Below, piece after piece: positions 34,017-42,038 of a DNA stretch of 59,250 nt. The notes beneath the pieces were generated by a model. The model did no database searches and was not told the DNA's origin. It was given only the letters and a program-made list of their open reading frames with translations. Origin of the DNA: Anaerovorax odorimutans (GTDB lineage: Bacteria; Bacillota; Clostridia; Peptostreptococcales; Anaerovoracaceae); contig NZ_JANFXK010000020.1 of NCBI RefSeq assembly GCF_024459955.1, positions 1-59,250 of the forward strand, read 5' to 3'. Position 1 is the first letter of the stretch. Each line of letters opens with the position of its first letter. Made by a program: the position numbers and the translations under genes.

Positions 34017-34045
34017 AGGACAAGCCCCCTGCTTCGTACTATAAT
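34017..34045 (+). promoter_or_regulatory. candidate promoter of the spoIIA operon
   Basis: AGGACA (34017-34022), 17-base spacer, TATAAT (34040-34045). The AAGGA in the -35 area also recalls the sigma-H consensus used by spoIIA in bacilli, but the -10 does not fit sigma-H well. Confidence 0.4.
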
Positions 34046-34085
34046 TTAAATGTACGCTGCGGAAAGAGAAAGGAGGACTTTTATT

Positions 34086-34466
34086 ATGCATTTAAACTTT
34101 CAGATGACCGACAATATTCTCGTTGCCTCCGCATTCGGAGAATTGGATCACCACAGTGCCAGCACAGTGAGAGACGAGATCGATGAGACTATGGAGGCTT
34201 TCCAGTGCCGCCATCTGATCCTGGATTTTGCGAAGGTGACATTTATGGACAGCTCCGGCATCGGTGTGGTGCTGGGCAGATATAACAAGGTGACAAAAAA
34301 GGGCGGAAGAATTTTTCTGGCCGGCTGTTCGGAGTTTGTAGAGAAAATCCTGTATATGGCGGGAATTTTTACAGTAGTGGACAAGCAGAAAAGTGTTGAA
34401 GATGCCATCTGCCTCATTAAAGGGCAGGAGCAGCTGCAGATGGAGGTGACGGTCAGTGGAGAATAG
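34086..34466 (+). CDS. spoIIAA: anti-sigma F factor antagonist SpoIIAA
   Basis: A 126-residue STAS-domain protein. The phosphorylation site is in FMDSSGIGVVLGRYN (serine about 57), identical to the family motif. Unphosphorylated SpoIIAA releases sigma F from SpoIIAB in the forespore. ATG 34086 follows AAAGGAGGA. First gene of a three-gene operon with overlapping frames. Confidence 0.95.
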   Translation: MHLNFQMTDNILVASAFGELDHHSASTVRDEIDETMEAFQCRHLILDFAKVTFMDSSGIGVVLGRYNKVTKKGGRIFLAGCSEFVEKILYMAGIFTVVDKQKSVEDAICLIKGQEQLQMEVTVSGE

Positions 34467-34893
34467 AATGAGGATCGAATTTGCTGCCTTGGCGGAAAAC
34501 GAAGCCTTCGCCAGATCGGCGGCCGCGGCTTTCGTAGCCTGTATGGACCCAACTATCGAAGAATTGACGGAGATTAAAACAGGCGTGTCGGAGGCTGTCA
34601 GCAACAGCATCATCCATGGATACAAAGAAAATCCCAACGGTACTGTCGAGCTGGAATGCCAGATTCGCGAAGGAGGAAAAATTGTAATTATTGTACGCGA
34701 CCAGGGCGTGGGAATTGAGGACGTGAATAAGGCCAGAGAGCCGATGTTCACCACAGGGAAAACGGAAGAACGGTCGGGCATGGGCTTTACCGTTATGGAA
34801 AGCTTCATGGACCGACTGGAAGTAGAATCTCGTGCCGGAGAGGGAACGACGGTAACGATGATTAAGCAGCTTGATCTGAGCGATGGCCTCTAA
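34456..34893 (+). CDS. spoIIAB: anti-sigma F factor SpoIIAB
   Basis: A 145-residue GHKL-type serine kinase and anti-sigma factor. ATP-binding boxes: KTGVSEAVSNSIIHGYK (N box, about 37-53), VRDQGVGIED (G1) and RSGMGFTVME (G2). The start is GTG 34456, inside the end of spoIIAA, because GGAGGTGA sits six bases before it and MENRMRIEFAAL aligns with bacillar SpoIIAB; ATG 34468 is the alternative. It phosphorylates SpoIIAA and holds sigma F. Confidence 0.95.
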   Translation: MENRMRIEFAALAENEAFARSAAAAFVACMDPTIEELTEIKTGVSEAVSNSIIHGYKENPNGTVELECQIREGGKIVIIVRDQGVGIEDVNKAREPMFTTGKTEERSGMGFTVMESFMDRLEVESRAGEGTTVTMIKQLDLSDGL

Positions 34894-35623
34894 ATATGTG
34901 CCGGTAAAAAAAGAAGATACATACGCACTAATTGAACGGGCGCAGCAAGGCGACGAAGAAGCCCGGGAACAGATCGTAAATCAGAATACAGGACTTGTAA
35001 AAAATTTAGCACTGAAGTTTACCGGCTCCGGTTATGAACTGGACGACCTGCTGCAAATCGGATTCATGGGCCTCCTTAAGGCCATCGACCGGTTTGACAC
35101 AGGCTTTGACGTTATGTTTTCCACCTATGCCGTTCCCATGATCCTGGGGGAAATCAAACGGTATATCCGCGATGACGGTAAGATTAAAGTCAGCCGTCAG
35201 CTGAAAATGGATATACGAAATCTAAAACGACTCAAAGAAGAATATTATAATAAGAACGGAACCTGGCCCAAGCTGAGCTATCTGGCGGAAGAAATGGAAA
35301 TGCCTGTGGAAAAGATTCTGGAAATCCTGGATGCGGGTGAAGCGCTGGCCAATGTGGAAAGTTTGGACAACAGCGAAATCTCCGAAGGCTACCGGGAGAA
35401 AAAGGTCAGTCATGTGTCCGAAGAAGAGCGGAATATCGATATGATTGATCTGAAAATGATTATCGGCACTTTATCGGACAGAGAAAGGCAGATCATTGTA
35501 CTCCGGTACTTCAAAGACATGACACAGCAGCAGATTGCTGGCAAAATGGGGATTTCCCAGGTGCAGGTTTCCCGAATTGAAAAAAAGGTACTGAAAAATA
35601 TGCGGGAGAAAATGGCCGAGTAG
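34883..35623 (+). CDS. sigF: RNA polymerase sporulation sigma factor SigF
   Basis: A 246-residue sigma factor, the first forespore-specific one. Region 2 reads NTGLVKNLALKFTGSGYELDDLLQIGFMGLLKAIDRFD; region 3 SRQLKMDIRNLKRLKEEY; region 4 QQQIAGKMGISQVQVSRIEKKVL. It overlaps spoIIAB by 11 bases, completing the classic spoIIAA-AB-AC order. No spoVA genes follow; the next kilobase is repeat sequence. Confidence 0.96.
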   Translation: MASKYVPVKKEDTYALIERAQQGDEEAREQIVNQNTGLVKNLALKFTGSGYELDDLLQIGFMGLLKAIDRFDTGFDVMFSTYAVPMILGEIKRYIRDDGKIKVSRQLKMDIRNLKRLKEEYYNKNGTWPKLSYLAEEMEMPVEKILEILDAGEALANVESLDNSEISEGYREKKVSHVSEEERNIDMIDLKMIIGTLSDRERQIIVLRYFKDMTQQQIAGKMGISQVQVSRIEKKVLKNMREKMAE

Positions 35624-35640
35624 AAGCAGAAAACGTTTCG

Positions 35641-35695
35641 CCCGCTCCGGTCCAATTTCAAAGATAAAAACGCCGGGCTATCTTTTTGTCAGATG
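35641..35695 (-). repeat. R2 fragment at the left edge of repeat cluster B
   Basis: About 55 bases (CCCGCTCCGGTCCAATTTC, then ATAAAAACGCCGGGCTATC and TTTTTGTCAG) match the distal part of R2 copy A in the same orientation and are inverted relative to R2 copy B. With R2 copy B it brackets R1 copy B. Confidence 0.55.
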
Positions 35696-35699
35696 GTTC

Positions 35700-36127
35700 G
35701 TAGCTTTAGGCTCCGCAGTCGGTAACTTTCTGAAAAAACCGATGCAAAGTTACGCAAAGTTGTAGGCTTGCGGGTGCTTGAAACCGTTAAAAGTGAAAAT
35801 TTGTGCTGCCAGCCGCTTCGGAGGCCGTAGGATCATTGAAAAGTGCGTAACTTCCTGAAAAAATCAGGATTCGTTACCGGTTAGATGCGGGTTTGCCCGA
35901 GTGTCCTTGGAGAATAAGACAGAATATCAAATTGCTATTTTCATCAACACGTAGCGAAAAATCGAGTTCTTGTTGACCTTTTTTCAAGGATACAGAGCCT
36001 GCGGGCGCAGAAACTCGATTAATATGCGGCTTTGGGCAGGGGTAATGGCCTCAAACCTTGAAAATACATCAACAACAAGGCCGAAATGGCGCCGCTGTTG
36101 AGCAAATATGCATATCGCTAAAAAGCC
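35700..36127 (+). repeat. interspersed repeat R1, copy B (long form)
   Basis: About 430 bases matching the reverse complement of 40001-40410. Shared landmarks: AGCTTTAGGCTCCGCAGTCG, GTAACTTTCTGAAAA with a downstream AAAGTTAC that forms a hairpin, TGCTGCCAGCCGCTTCGGAG, GATTCGTTACCGGTT and GAGCAAATATGCATAT. A short extra segment near 35840 is absent from copy C. No conserved open frame. Confidence 0.8.
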
Positions 36128-36184
36128 TCAACTGACCAGCTTGCGCAGCCTTACCGCAAAGCAGAAAATAGTGAAAGCCACGAA

Positions 36185-36450
36185 TAGCTTGACAAAAGAT
36201 GGTTTGGCGCTTTTTGCTTTGAAAGTGGACTGGAGCGGATAAAACATGTGGGTTTGCGGGTTTTACGGCTTTATTTGGGGAGAGCTTTCACTTAATCTTG
36301 ACCAGCAAGGGCAAGAAACGTTGAAAAAAGATCCGCTTTCACCTATTTTTTTTTAATAAAAGATCCGGAAACGATTTAGCGCATTATAGTGTAAAATTAA
36401 TCGGACGTTTCTTTCTGGTCGGACGCAGCCCGGATGCGGCAGAAAACGGG
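36185..36450 (+). repeat. interspersed repeat R2, copy B
   Basis: About 265 bases matching copy A (31191-31470) in inverse orientation: GGCGCTTTTTGCTTTGAAAG, AAAACATGTGGGTTTGCGGG, GACCAGCAAGGGCAAGAAAC and GACGTTTCTTTCTGGTCGGA. The remaining 36451-36635 holds no recognised feature. Confidence 0.7.
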
Positions 36451-36635
36451 TTTGGCTTTGCGACCAAATTCCGATTTTGCCGGAAAATCCCGCGACCATT
36501 CTCTCCAAAGAAGCATCCTGGTCGCAGGCCGGTTTTGCACATATTCTTTCCTGCGGTAAAGCCTGGCTAATTTTATCATTCGGACACGTTTATAAATCCA
36601 CGCGAAAAAATAACTGAAACTTTTAAAGAAAACTA

Positions 36636-36665
36636 TTGAAAGAGACCCTGTAGTCGTTGTATAAT
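36636..36665 (+). promoter_or_regulatory. promoter of tRNA-Thr
   Basis: TTGAAA (36636-36641), 18-base spacer, TATAAT (36660-36665), 16 bases before the tRNA. Confidence 0.7.
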
Positions 36666-36681
36666 ATCAATTGTGTCAGAT

Positions 36682-36756
36682 GCTACTGTGGCTCAGGGGT
36701 AGAGCAGCTCACTCGTAATGAGCAGGTCGTCGGTTCAAATCCGACCAGTAGCTCCA
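36682..36756 (+). tRNA. tRNA-Thr (CGT)
   Basis: Full cloverleaf: acceptor GCTACTG/CAGTAGC, D-arm with GGCTCAGGGGTAGAGC, anticodon stem GCTCA/TGAGC with loop CTCGTAA (anticodon CGT), T-arm GTCGG-TTCAAAT-CCGAC, and an encoded CCA end. 75 bases. Confidence 0.95.
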
Positions 36757-36762
36757 GAGATA

Positions 36763-36808
36763 AATTCCTTCAAACTCAGCGATTTTAACGAGTTTGAGGG
36801 AATTTTTT
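36763..36808 (+). terminator. terminator of tRNA-Thr
   Basis: AATTCCTTCAAACTC (36763-36777) pairs with GAGTTTGAGGGAATT (36790-36804) over 15 bp with one G-U pair, then T-run. Confidence 0.85.
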
Positions 36809-36810
36809 AT

Positions 36811-36848
36811 AATATAGGAAATATCGAATGCGTGGCATTTCGTTTATT
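36811..36848 (+). repeat. 38-bp palindromic repeat, left copy
   Basis: AATATAGGAAATATC then GAATGCGTGGCATTTC. It matches the reverse complement of 38519-38556 except near its right arm, so the hairpin here is imperfect. The two copies bracket dacA and the DNA glycosylase gene. Confidence 0.55.
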
Positions 36849-36925
36849 TTAAGGAATTCATAATTGTAAGTTAAAGCATTATGCTCCCTTTTCTGTTTTA
36901 ATAAAATCGGAAGGAGGGAGTTATT

Positions 36926-37867
36926 ATGAGAAAAAGACGTAAGAGTAAATTAAAAAATGTGTTTTTATTACTATGCGGCTTGATAGCGCTTAATCTTGGG
37001 ACTGCCGTTTATTTTATCCATATGGAGGGTGGAAGCTCATTATTGCCGCAGGCTGAAAAAACCAAGAGTCAGCTTGTGCGCGATGATTTTGATCCGGATA
37101 CGATCTCCAGCCCCTATGTGTATCTGATGAGCCGGCACAGTAAGGAGCCCCTCTTCGATAAAAAATCAAATCAAAAAATGTATCCGGCATCTATGACAAA
37201 GATCATGACGGTTTTGCTCGGGGTCGAAAACCTGGACAATCTGGAGCAGCAAATTGACCTGCCTGATAATTTTGGGAAATTGATTTTGAAGAATGCTTCT
37301 ATGGCCGGCTTTTCCCCAGGTGAAGCGGTTACGGCAAAGGATTTGCTTTATGGTGCGCTCCTTCCATCGGGAGCAGACGCATGCATGGGGATTGCCGTGG
37401 CAGTTTCGGGTTCGGAAAGTAAATTTGTGAAAAAAATGAATCAAAAGGCAGAAGAAATCGGCATGGTGAATACACACTTTGTCAACGAGGACGGGCTGCA
37501 CGATCCCGATCATTACAGCACGGTAAAAGACATTGCGCTTTTGCTCGATTATGCGCTGGACAATAAAACGTTTTATAAGATATTCACAACCCAAAAATAT
37601 CAGACAAACCCAAATCAAATGCATCCCGAAGGTATGGTTTTTATCAGCACCTTAGTTCACAGTACGGATCATACCAGTTTTAAAAACGGAAAAATCTTAG
37701 GCGGTAAAACAGGGTACACGGATCAGGCGGGACTGTGTCTTGCCAGCCTCGGAGTAAAACACAATGAGTTTTACATTCTTGTAACAGGAGGCGCGCCGGG
37801 CACAAACCATACGGAGCCCCTGCACATTGAAGATGCCTTAAACATTTATGGAAATTATCTGAGATGA
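36926..37867 (+). CDS. D-alanyl-D-alanine carboxypeptidase (peptidase S11)
   Basis: A 313-residue penicillin-binding D,D-carboxypeptidase. One N-terminal membrane helix or uncleaved signal (about 12-30) anchors it outside the cell. Active site: SMTK in YPASMTKIMTVL (SxxK), SGAD in LLPSGADACMG at the SxN position, and KTG in GGKTGYTDQAGLC. SxN is more often SGN; the alanine replaces the asparagine, a change seen in some family members. It lacks the long C-terminal amphipathic anchor of DacA/PBP5. GGAAGGAGGG precedes the ATG. Removes the last D-alanine from peptidoglycan stems. Confidence 0.9.
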   Translation: MRKRRKSKLKNVFLLLCGLIALNLGTAVYFIHMEGGSSLLPQAEKTKSQLVRDDFDPDTISSPYVYLMSRHSKEPLFDKKSNQKMYPASMTKIMTVLLGVENLDNLEQQIDLPDNFGKLILKNASMAGFSPGEAVTAKDLLYGALLPSGADACMGIAVAVSGSESKFVKKMNQKAEEIGMVNTHFVNEDGLHDPDHYSTVKDIALLLDYALDNKTFYKIFTTQKYQTNPNQMHPEGMVFISTLVHSTDHTSFKNGKILGGKTGYTDQAGLCLASLGVKHNEFYILVTGGAPGTNHTEPLHIEDALNIYGNYLR

Positions 37868-37890
37868 TGTTTTGCCCGCACTCCGTTGAA

Positions 37891-37919
37891 TTGACATGCC
37901 GGTCATGCTGCGCTATTAT
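37891..37919 (+). promoter_or_regulatory. promoter of the DNA glycosylase gene
   Basis: TTGACA (37891-37896), 17-base spacer, TATTAT (37914-37919). Confidence 0.75.
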
Positions 37920-37953
37920 GGAAATGTTATATCACTGAAAGGAGATGGCTCCA

Positions 37954-38463
37954 ATGGCGAAAACGCTTCCAACCGCTAAAACAAGCCCTCAAATACACAA
38001 TATCCCTCCGGTCTGGGATGCCCGTTCCCAAATTTTGGTTTTGGGCAGCTTTCCTTCGGTAAAATCCAGGGAAGCTCAGTTCTTCTACGGGCATCCGCAG
38101 AACCGTTTCTGGAGGGTTTTATCCGGCGTACTCGACCAGCCGGTTCCGGAAACGATCCCGCAGAAAAAGGAATTTCTCCTTGAAAACCACATCGCTGTTT
38201 GGGATGTGATTGCTTCCTGTGAGATCGAGGGCTCCAGTGACAGCACCATCCGCAATGTAGTTCCCAATGACCTGGCGCATATCCTAGACCATGCACCCAT
38301 CGCACAGATTTACTGCAACGGCGCAAAGTCTTATGACCTCTATAGAAAATACTGCCAGCCCTGTTCAGGCAGGCCGGCGGTCAAGCTGCCTTCCACCAGT
38401 CCCGCCAATGCGGCCTATTCGCTGAGCAGGCTGCTGGAAAGCTGGCAGGTTATAAAAAAATAA
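37954..38463 (+). CDS. DNA-deoxyinosine glycosylase (uracil-DNA glycosylase superfamily)
   Basis: A 169-residue base-excision repair enzyme. ILVLGSFPSVKSREAQFFYGHPQNRFWRVL (about 27-56) is the signature of the family 6 hypoxanthine-DNA glycosylases, and LPSTSPANAAYS (about 145-156) is the second DNA-binding loop. It should remove hypoxanthine arising from adenine deamination. ATG 37954 lies nine bases after GGAG; an upstream in-frame ATG at 37945 is too close to the ribosome site. Monocistronic. Confidence 0.88.
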   Translation: MAKTLPTAKTSPQIHNIPPVWDARSQILVLGSFPSVKSREAQFFYGHPQNRFWRVLSGVLDQPVPETIPQKKEFLLENHIAVWDVIASCEIEGSSDSTIRNVVPNDLAHILDHAPIAQIYCNGAKSYDLYRKYCQPCSGRPAVKLPSTSPANAAYSLSRLLESWQVIKK

Positions 38464-38469
38464 CCTGCG

Positions 38470-38495
38470 GTGAGCGATTCGCGCATGGCGCTCAC
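38470..38495 (+). terminator. hairpin after the DNA glycosylase gene
   Basis: GTGAGCG (38470-38476) pairs with CGCTCAC (38489-38495), followed by TTTCAT; the T-run is short. Confidence 0.5.
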
Positions 38496-38518
38496 TTTCA
38501 TATTGTAGATTTTTTTGA

Positions 38519-38556
38519 AATATAGGAAATGCTACGCATTGGATATTTCCTATATT
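38519..38556. repeat. 38-bp palindromic repeat, right copy / bidirectional terminator
   Basis: AATATAGGAAAT (38519-38530) pairs perfectly with ATTTCCTATATT (38545-38556), between A- and T-rich flanks and between convergent genes. The right arm overlaps the stop codon of the minus-strand hydrolase. Related to 36811-36848. Confidence 0.65.
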
Positions 38557-39283
38557 ATAAAAAATCCTCAATGAGATCTGCAATGATCGTGCTTTCCAGG
38601 ACATAGCTGGTATGGGACTCTCCTTCCAGAATATTCAGCTGGCTGAGGGCAATGTTTTCCGCTATAAAACGAGTATGGGATTCTTTAATCATATCATCGC
38701 TGCCGGCTGTCACCAGTACCGGAATCTTGATTTTTCTCAAATCTTCCGCAGTCAAATGGGGCTGCGTGATTTCCATTTTCAAAAGCGGATCGCCAGTGAC
38801 CGAATAGCTTTTTTCCATTGCCAAGCGATCTTCATCTTTGATCCCTTCAGGATACAAATTGGCGCCGCTGACCATCAATGCGGACAGCAGCTCCGGGTGC
38901 TGGGAAGCGAGAATAATGCCTGTAATTCCGCCATCGCTGAACCCGTATAATGCCGGGCGCTCCAATTGCTTTTCCTTTATAAACGCTTCCACGTCATCGG
39001 CCATGTCCTGATAATTGTATTCACTGGCAGCGCTGCTTTTGCCCTGGCCGCGGCTGTCAATGGCATATACGGTATAGTTTTTGCTCAGCCTGTCTATGAT
39101 GTGATCGAAGCTATGGCAGCTGCCGCCTCCCCCATGCAGCAAAATCAGAGGCTTTCCCTCTCCCTGCTGTACGTAAGCCAGATTCACACCATTGACATCT
39201 ATGTATTGTTCCTCTATTTTGCCGGCGCATCCCGCCATGATTCCCAGAACCACAAAAACCAACAGAATCAGTTTTCTTTTCAT
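38555..39283 (-). CDS. alpha/beta hydrolase lipoprotein
   Basis: A 242-residue secreted, lipid-anchored hydrolase. Lipobox MAGC sets the acylated cysteine at about residue 19. The oxyanion region PLILLHGGGGSCHSFD, the nucleophile elbow YGFSDGG (serine about 115) and late aspartate (VTAGSDDM) and histidine (EGESHTSYV) complete a catalytic triad. Substrate unknown. GAGGTGA precedes the start. It reads away from the amidohydrolase gene at 39380. Confidence 0.88.
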   Translation of the reverse strand: MKRKLILLVFVVLGIMAGCAGKIEEQYIDVNGVNLAYVQQGEGKPLILLHGGGGSCHSFDHIIDRLSKNYTVYAIDSRGQGKSSAASEYNYQDMADDVEAFIKEKQLERPALYGFSDGGITGIILASQHPELLSALMVSGANLYPEGIKDEDRLAMEKSYSVTGDPLLKMEITQPHLTAEDLRKIKIPVLVTAGSDDMIKESHTRFIAENIALSQLNILEGESHTSYVLESTIIADLIEDFL

Positions 39284-39379
39284 TCACTTTCACCTCATTT
39301 TCCATTATAGCAAATTTTCATTGCGAAATGATCCCTTCTGGTATATCATTTTCGTAATAAAGGAAAACGGAGGTCACAA

Positions 39380-39919
39380 ATGAGTAAATTACTGATTATT
39401 GTAGATATGCAAAACGATTTTATTGACGGCGCGCTGGGCACGCAGGAAGCTCAGGAAATTGTAGCTCGTGTAAATGAAAAGATTCAGGAGTATGATCAGC
39501 GGGGAGATCTGGTTATTTTCACCGCCGACACCCATAGCAAAGAGTATCTGGAAACGCAGGAAGGCCGCAATCTTCCGGTTCCCCACTGCATGAAAGGGAG
39601 TCAGGGCTGGGAGATCAGCAGCGCCCTTTTCCGCCCGCAGGACGCACCAGTAATTGAAAAGGATACCTTTGGCTCCAAAGAGCTGGGCATCATGCTGATG
39701 GAAATGGAACGGGCCGGTGAAGTTCCGGCGGAAATTGAACTGGTCGGCTTGTGTACCGATATCTGCGTAATTTCCAATGCCATGATAGTCAAGGCCTTTT
39801 TACCTGAAGTCCCGGTTACTGTGGACGCTTCCTGCTGCGCCGGAGTGACGCCGGAAAGTCACGAAAATGCACTAAAGGCAATGGAAGTCTGCCAGATTCA
39901 TGTAATTGGAAAGGAATAG
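39380..39919 (+). CDS. isochorismatase-family cysteine hydrolase
   Basis: A 179-residue cytoplasmic hydrolase related to nicotinamidase. The catalytic aspartate is in IIVDMQNDFIDGAL (about 9), and the nucleophilic cysteine in LVGLCTDICVISNAM (about 126, ICV). The fold and size fit nicotinamidase-like amidases; a true nicotinamidase role is possible but not assured, because the metal-binding histidine pattern is not clear (TADTHS, HCMKGS present). ATG follows GGAGGT. Monocistronic; followed by R1 repeats. Confidence 0.87.
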   Translation: MSKLLIIVDMQNDFIDGALGTQEAQEIVARVNEKIQEYDQRGDLVIFTADTHSKEYLETQEGRNLPVPHCMKGSQGWEISSALFRPQDAPVIEKDTFGSKELGIMLMEMERAGEVPAEIELVGLCTDICVISNAMIVKAFLPEVPVTVDASCCAGVTPESHENALKAMEVCQIHVIGKE

Positions 39920-40000
39920 GGCAGTTGAAAGGCCCCTTGCTTACAGTATGAACCCGTTTGCGCTGTAGTTGCCTGCTTTTCAGCAGATTGACGGCGAGGT

Positions 40001-40410
40001 CTTTTTCAAGGAATATGCATATTTGCTCAACAGCGGGTGCATTTTGACTTGGTTGTTGAGGTGTTTCCAAGGTTTGCGGCCACTGCTCCTGTTCAAAACC
40101 CCATACAGGATCGAATTCTTGTTCCCGAAGGCACTGTATCTTTGAAAAAAGGTCAACAAGAATGCGATTTTTCGCTGCATGTTGATGAAAATAGCGATTT
40201 GATATTCTGTCTTATTCTCCAATGGTACCCGGGCAAACCCGCATCCAACCGGTAACGAATCCTGATTTCTTCGATGATCCTACGGCCTCCGAAGCGGCTG
40301 GCAGCACAAATTTTCATTTTTAACAATTTCAAGCACCCGCAAGCCCACAACTTTGCGTAACTTTGCATCGGGTTTTTCAGAAAGTTACCGACTGCGGAGC
40401 CTAAAGCTGT
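40001..40410 (-). repeat. interspersed repeat R1, copy C (long form)
   Basis: The reverse complement matches 35700-36127 over most of its length. Plus-strand landmarks: GAATATGCATATTTGCTCAA, TTTCCAAGGTTTGCGGCC, GTTGATGAAAATAGCGATTT, AACCGGTAACGAATCCTG and CGACTGCGGAGCCTAAAGCT. Directly followed by copy D in the same orientation. Confidence 0.8.
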
Positions 40411-40424
40411 GAGCCATATCGGGG

Positions 40425-40640
40425 CCTTTTTCAAGGAATATGCATATTTGCTCAACAACGGGTGCGTTTTGACTTGGCTGTTGAGATGTTTCCAAGGTTT
40501 GCGGCCTCTGCTCCTGTCCAAAGTCCCATACTGGATCAAGTTTTTGTGCTCGAAGGCACGGCATCCTTGAAAAAAGCTCAACAAGAGCTTATTTTTTCGC
40601 TGCGTGTTGATGAAAATAGCAATCTGCCATTTGGGCAGCT
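40425..40640 (-). repeat. interspersed repeat R1, copy D (core only)
   Basis: About 215 bases. The first 70 differ from the start of copy C at only a few positions (GAATATGCATATTTGCTCAA to TTTCCAAGGTTTGCGGCC). It ends near the MFS gene. The gap 39920-40708 holds nothing else I can recognise. Confidence 0.8.
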
Positions 40641-40708
40641 TTTATATAAGCCGATTCCTGCGGCACAGCGCACTATACTTGCCGTAAAACGGGGTGAACC
40701 GCCCCCCT

Positions 40709-41953
40709 CTACATAGCCAGATCCTTTTTCGAATCATCATTGATATGCGAAAACGCTTTTCTTGAGCCAATGACAATGGCGGCCGAAATGACCAGGCTGC
40801 CGAAGACAATCCATTGGGGAGCCAGCCAGTCGAACAGCACTCCGTAAAGGGCCTGACCGATAGGCTGGGAGCACATGGAGATTGCCATTACAAAAGAAAT
40901 TACCTTGCCGATCAGATTGCCCGGAACTTCTCCCTGCACATAAGAAAGCATCTGTACCGTGAACATAGTAGCCAGCAGCATCATGAGAAAATAGCAGCAT
41001 ACCAGCACCACATAGGAAACCATCGGAGGTGCGCCGAAAAGGAGACAAACTCCTATTGGTAAAAGAGTTGCCACTGCCGCCAGAAGAAGCTTCCAAACCT
41101 TCTCTACGTTCAGTTTATTTGCGAAAACCCCTACCAAAACGCCGCCCAGAAGGCCTCCTGCTGCTGAAATTCCCTGCGCATAGCCATAGAGCTGACCGGA
41201 AAGAGCAAGATGGATTTTAATAATGACAGGTACTCCGACAATGATCATAGAAGAAAGCACCAGGTTGAAAAGCGCTACGATGATGATTACTTTTTGAATA
41301 ATCGGTTTTTCCCTGTGAATATAGTGGAGACTGTCCGCCATATCCTGCTTTACAATGGAGATGACGCTGCCTTCCCCGGGAAGTTTGTTATACGGTATGC
41401 GGATAAAAATTTCCATAACCGCGGAGAGGAAAAAACAGATTCCGCTGATGATTACCACCTGAGTGATGCCGAAGGCTTCATAAACAATGCCTCCAAGAAC
41501 AGGCCCGATCAAATTGGCCAGAGCCGAAATCTGATTGATGATCGCATTGGCTGTCATCAAATTTTCCTTTTCCTGCAAAAACGGAATGCTGGACTGGACA
41601 GAAGGCTGATACAGAGACTGGATGGCAGAGAGCAGCATCATGACAATCAAAACCAGGGCTTCCGGTGAAAACAGCCCGTTTGAAAGCAGAAAAAACGCGG
41701 CCAGGATCGCCGTAAAAAAGTCCAGTATTACCATAATATTGCGCTTGTTGACCCGGTCGGCCAGAATTCCGCCTATAGGCGAAAGCAGCACCATGGGAAT
41801 AAAAGAGCAGGCCAGCACCACCCCAAAGAGGGAAGCGGATCCGGTTCGGTCCAAAAGATAGAGCGGCAGAGCGAATCTCAGGGTTGCGTTTCCAAAGAGA
41901 GAAACGATCTGCCCGATCATAATCAGAGTAAAGTTGCGGTTCAATAACTTCAT
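40709..41953 (-). CDS. MFS transporter, probable efflux pump
   Basis: A 414-residue transporter with about 12 helices. LIMIGQIVSLFGNATLRFALPLYLLD opens the protein, and the loop GGILADRVNKRNIMVILD is the MFS motif A of the macrolide/MefA-like efflux group. ATG 41953 follows AAAGGAGA; an open frame further upstream has no ribosome site and runs through the operator. Downstream of a TetR gene on the same strand, with the same operator in front of each, so expression is probably drug- or metabolite-induced. Substrate unknown. Confidence 0.88.
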   Translation of the reverse strand: MKLLNRNFTLIMIGQIVSLFGNATLRFALPLYLLDRTGSASLFGVVLACSFIPMVLLSPIGGILADRVNKRNIMVILDFFTAILAAFFLLSNGLFSPEALVLIVMMLLSAIQSLYQPSVQSSIPFLQEKENLMTANAIINQISALANLIGPVLGGIVYEAFGITQVVIISGICFFLSAVMEIFIRIPYNKLPGEGSVISIVKQDMADSLHYIHREKPIIQKVIIIVALFNLVLSSMIIVGVPVIIKIHLALSGQLYGYAQGISAAGGLLGGVLVGVFANKLNVEKVWKLLLAAVATLLPIGVCLLFGAPPMVSYVVLVCCYFLMMLLATMFTVQMLSYVQGEVPGNLIGKVISFVMAISMCSQPIGQALYGVLFDWLAPQWIVFGSLVISAAIVIGSRKAFSHINDDSKKDLAM

Positions 41954-41969
41954 GATAAAATCTCCTTTC

Positions 41970-41990
41970 ATACATTCGTTTGGTATGTAT
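41970..41990. promoter_or_regulatory. TetR operator 2 (before the MFS gene)
   Basis: ATACATTC-GTTTG-GTATGTAT, one base different from the perfect dyad at 42699-42719, located between TetR and MFS genes and just before the MFS ribosome site. Confidence 0.75.
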
Positions 41991-42038
41991 AATCCCAAAA
42001 AACTGCCGCCCGGAAGGGCAGCAAATATAGACAATTGT

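Noticed and set aside
40037-40255. Open frame (72 codons) in R1 copy C, similar to one in copy D at 40462
   Set aside because: The similarity comes from the repeat itself; copies A and B carry stops or shifts in the same frame, and base changes between C and D are as often non-silent as silent.
40153-40584. 143-codon minus-strand frame across R1 copies C and D
   Set aside because: It crosses the junction of two repeat copies, lacks a ribosome site and is not kept in copy B, where TGA interrupts it.
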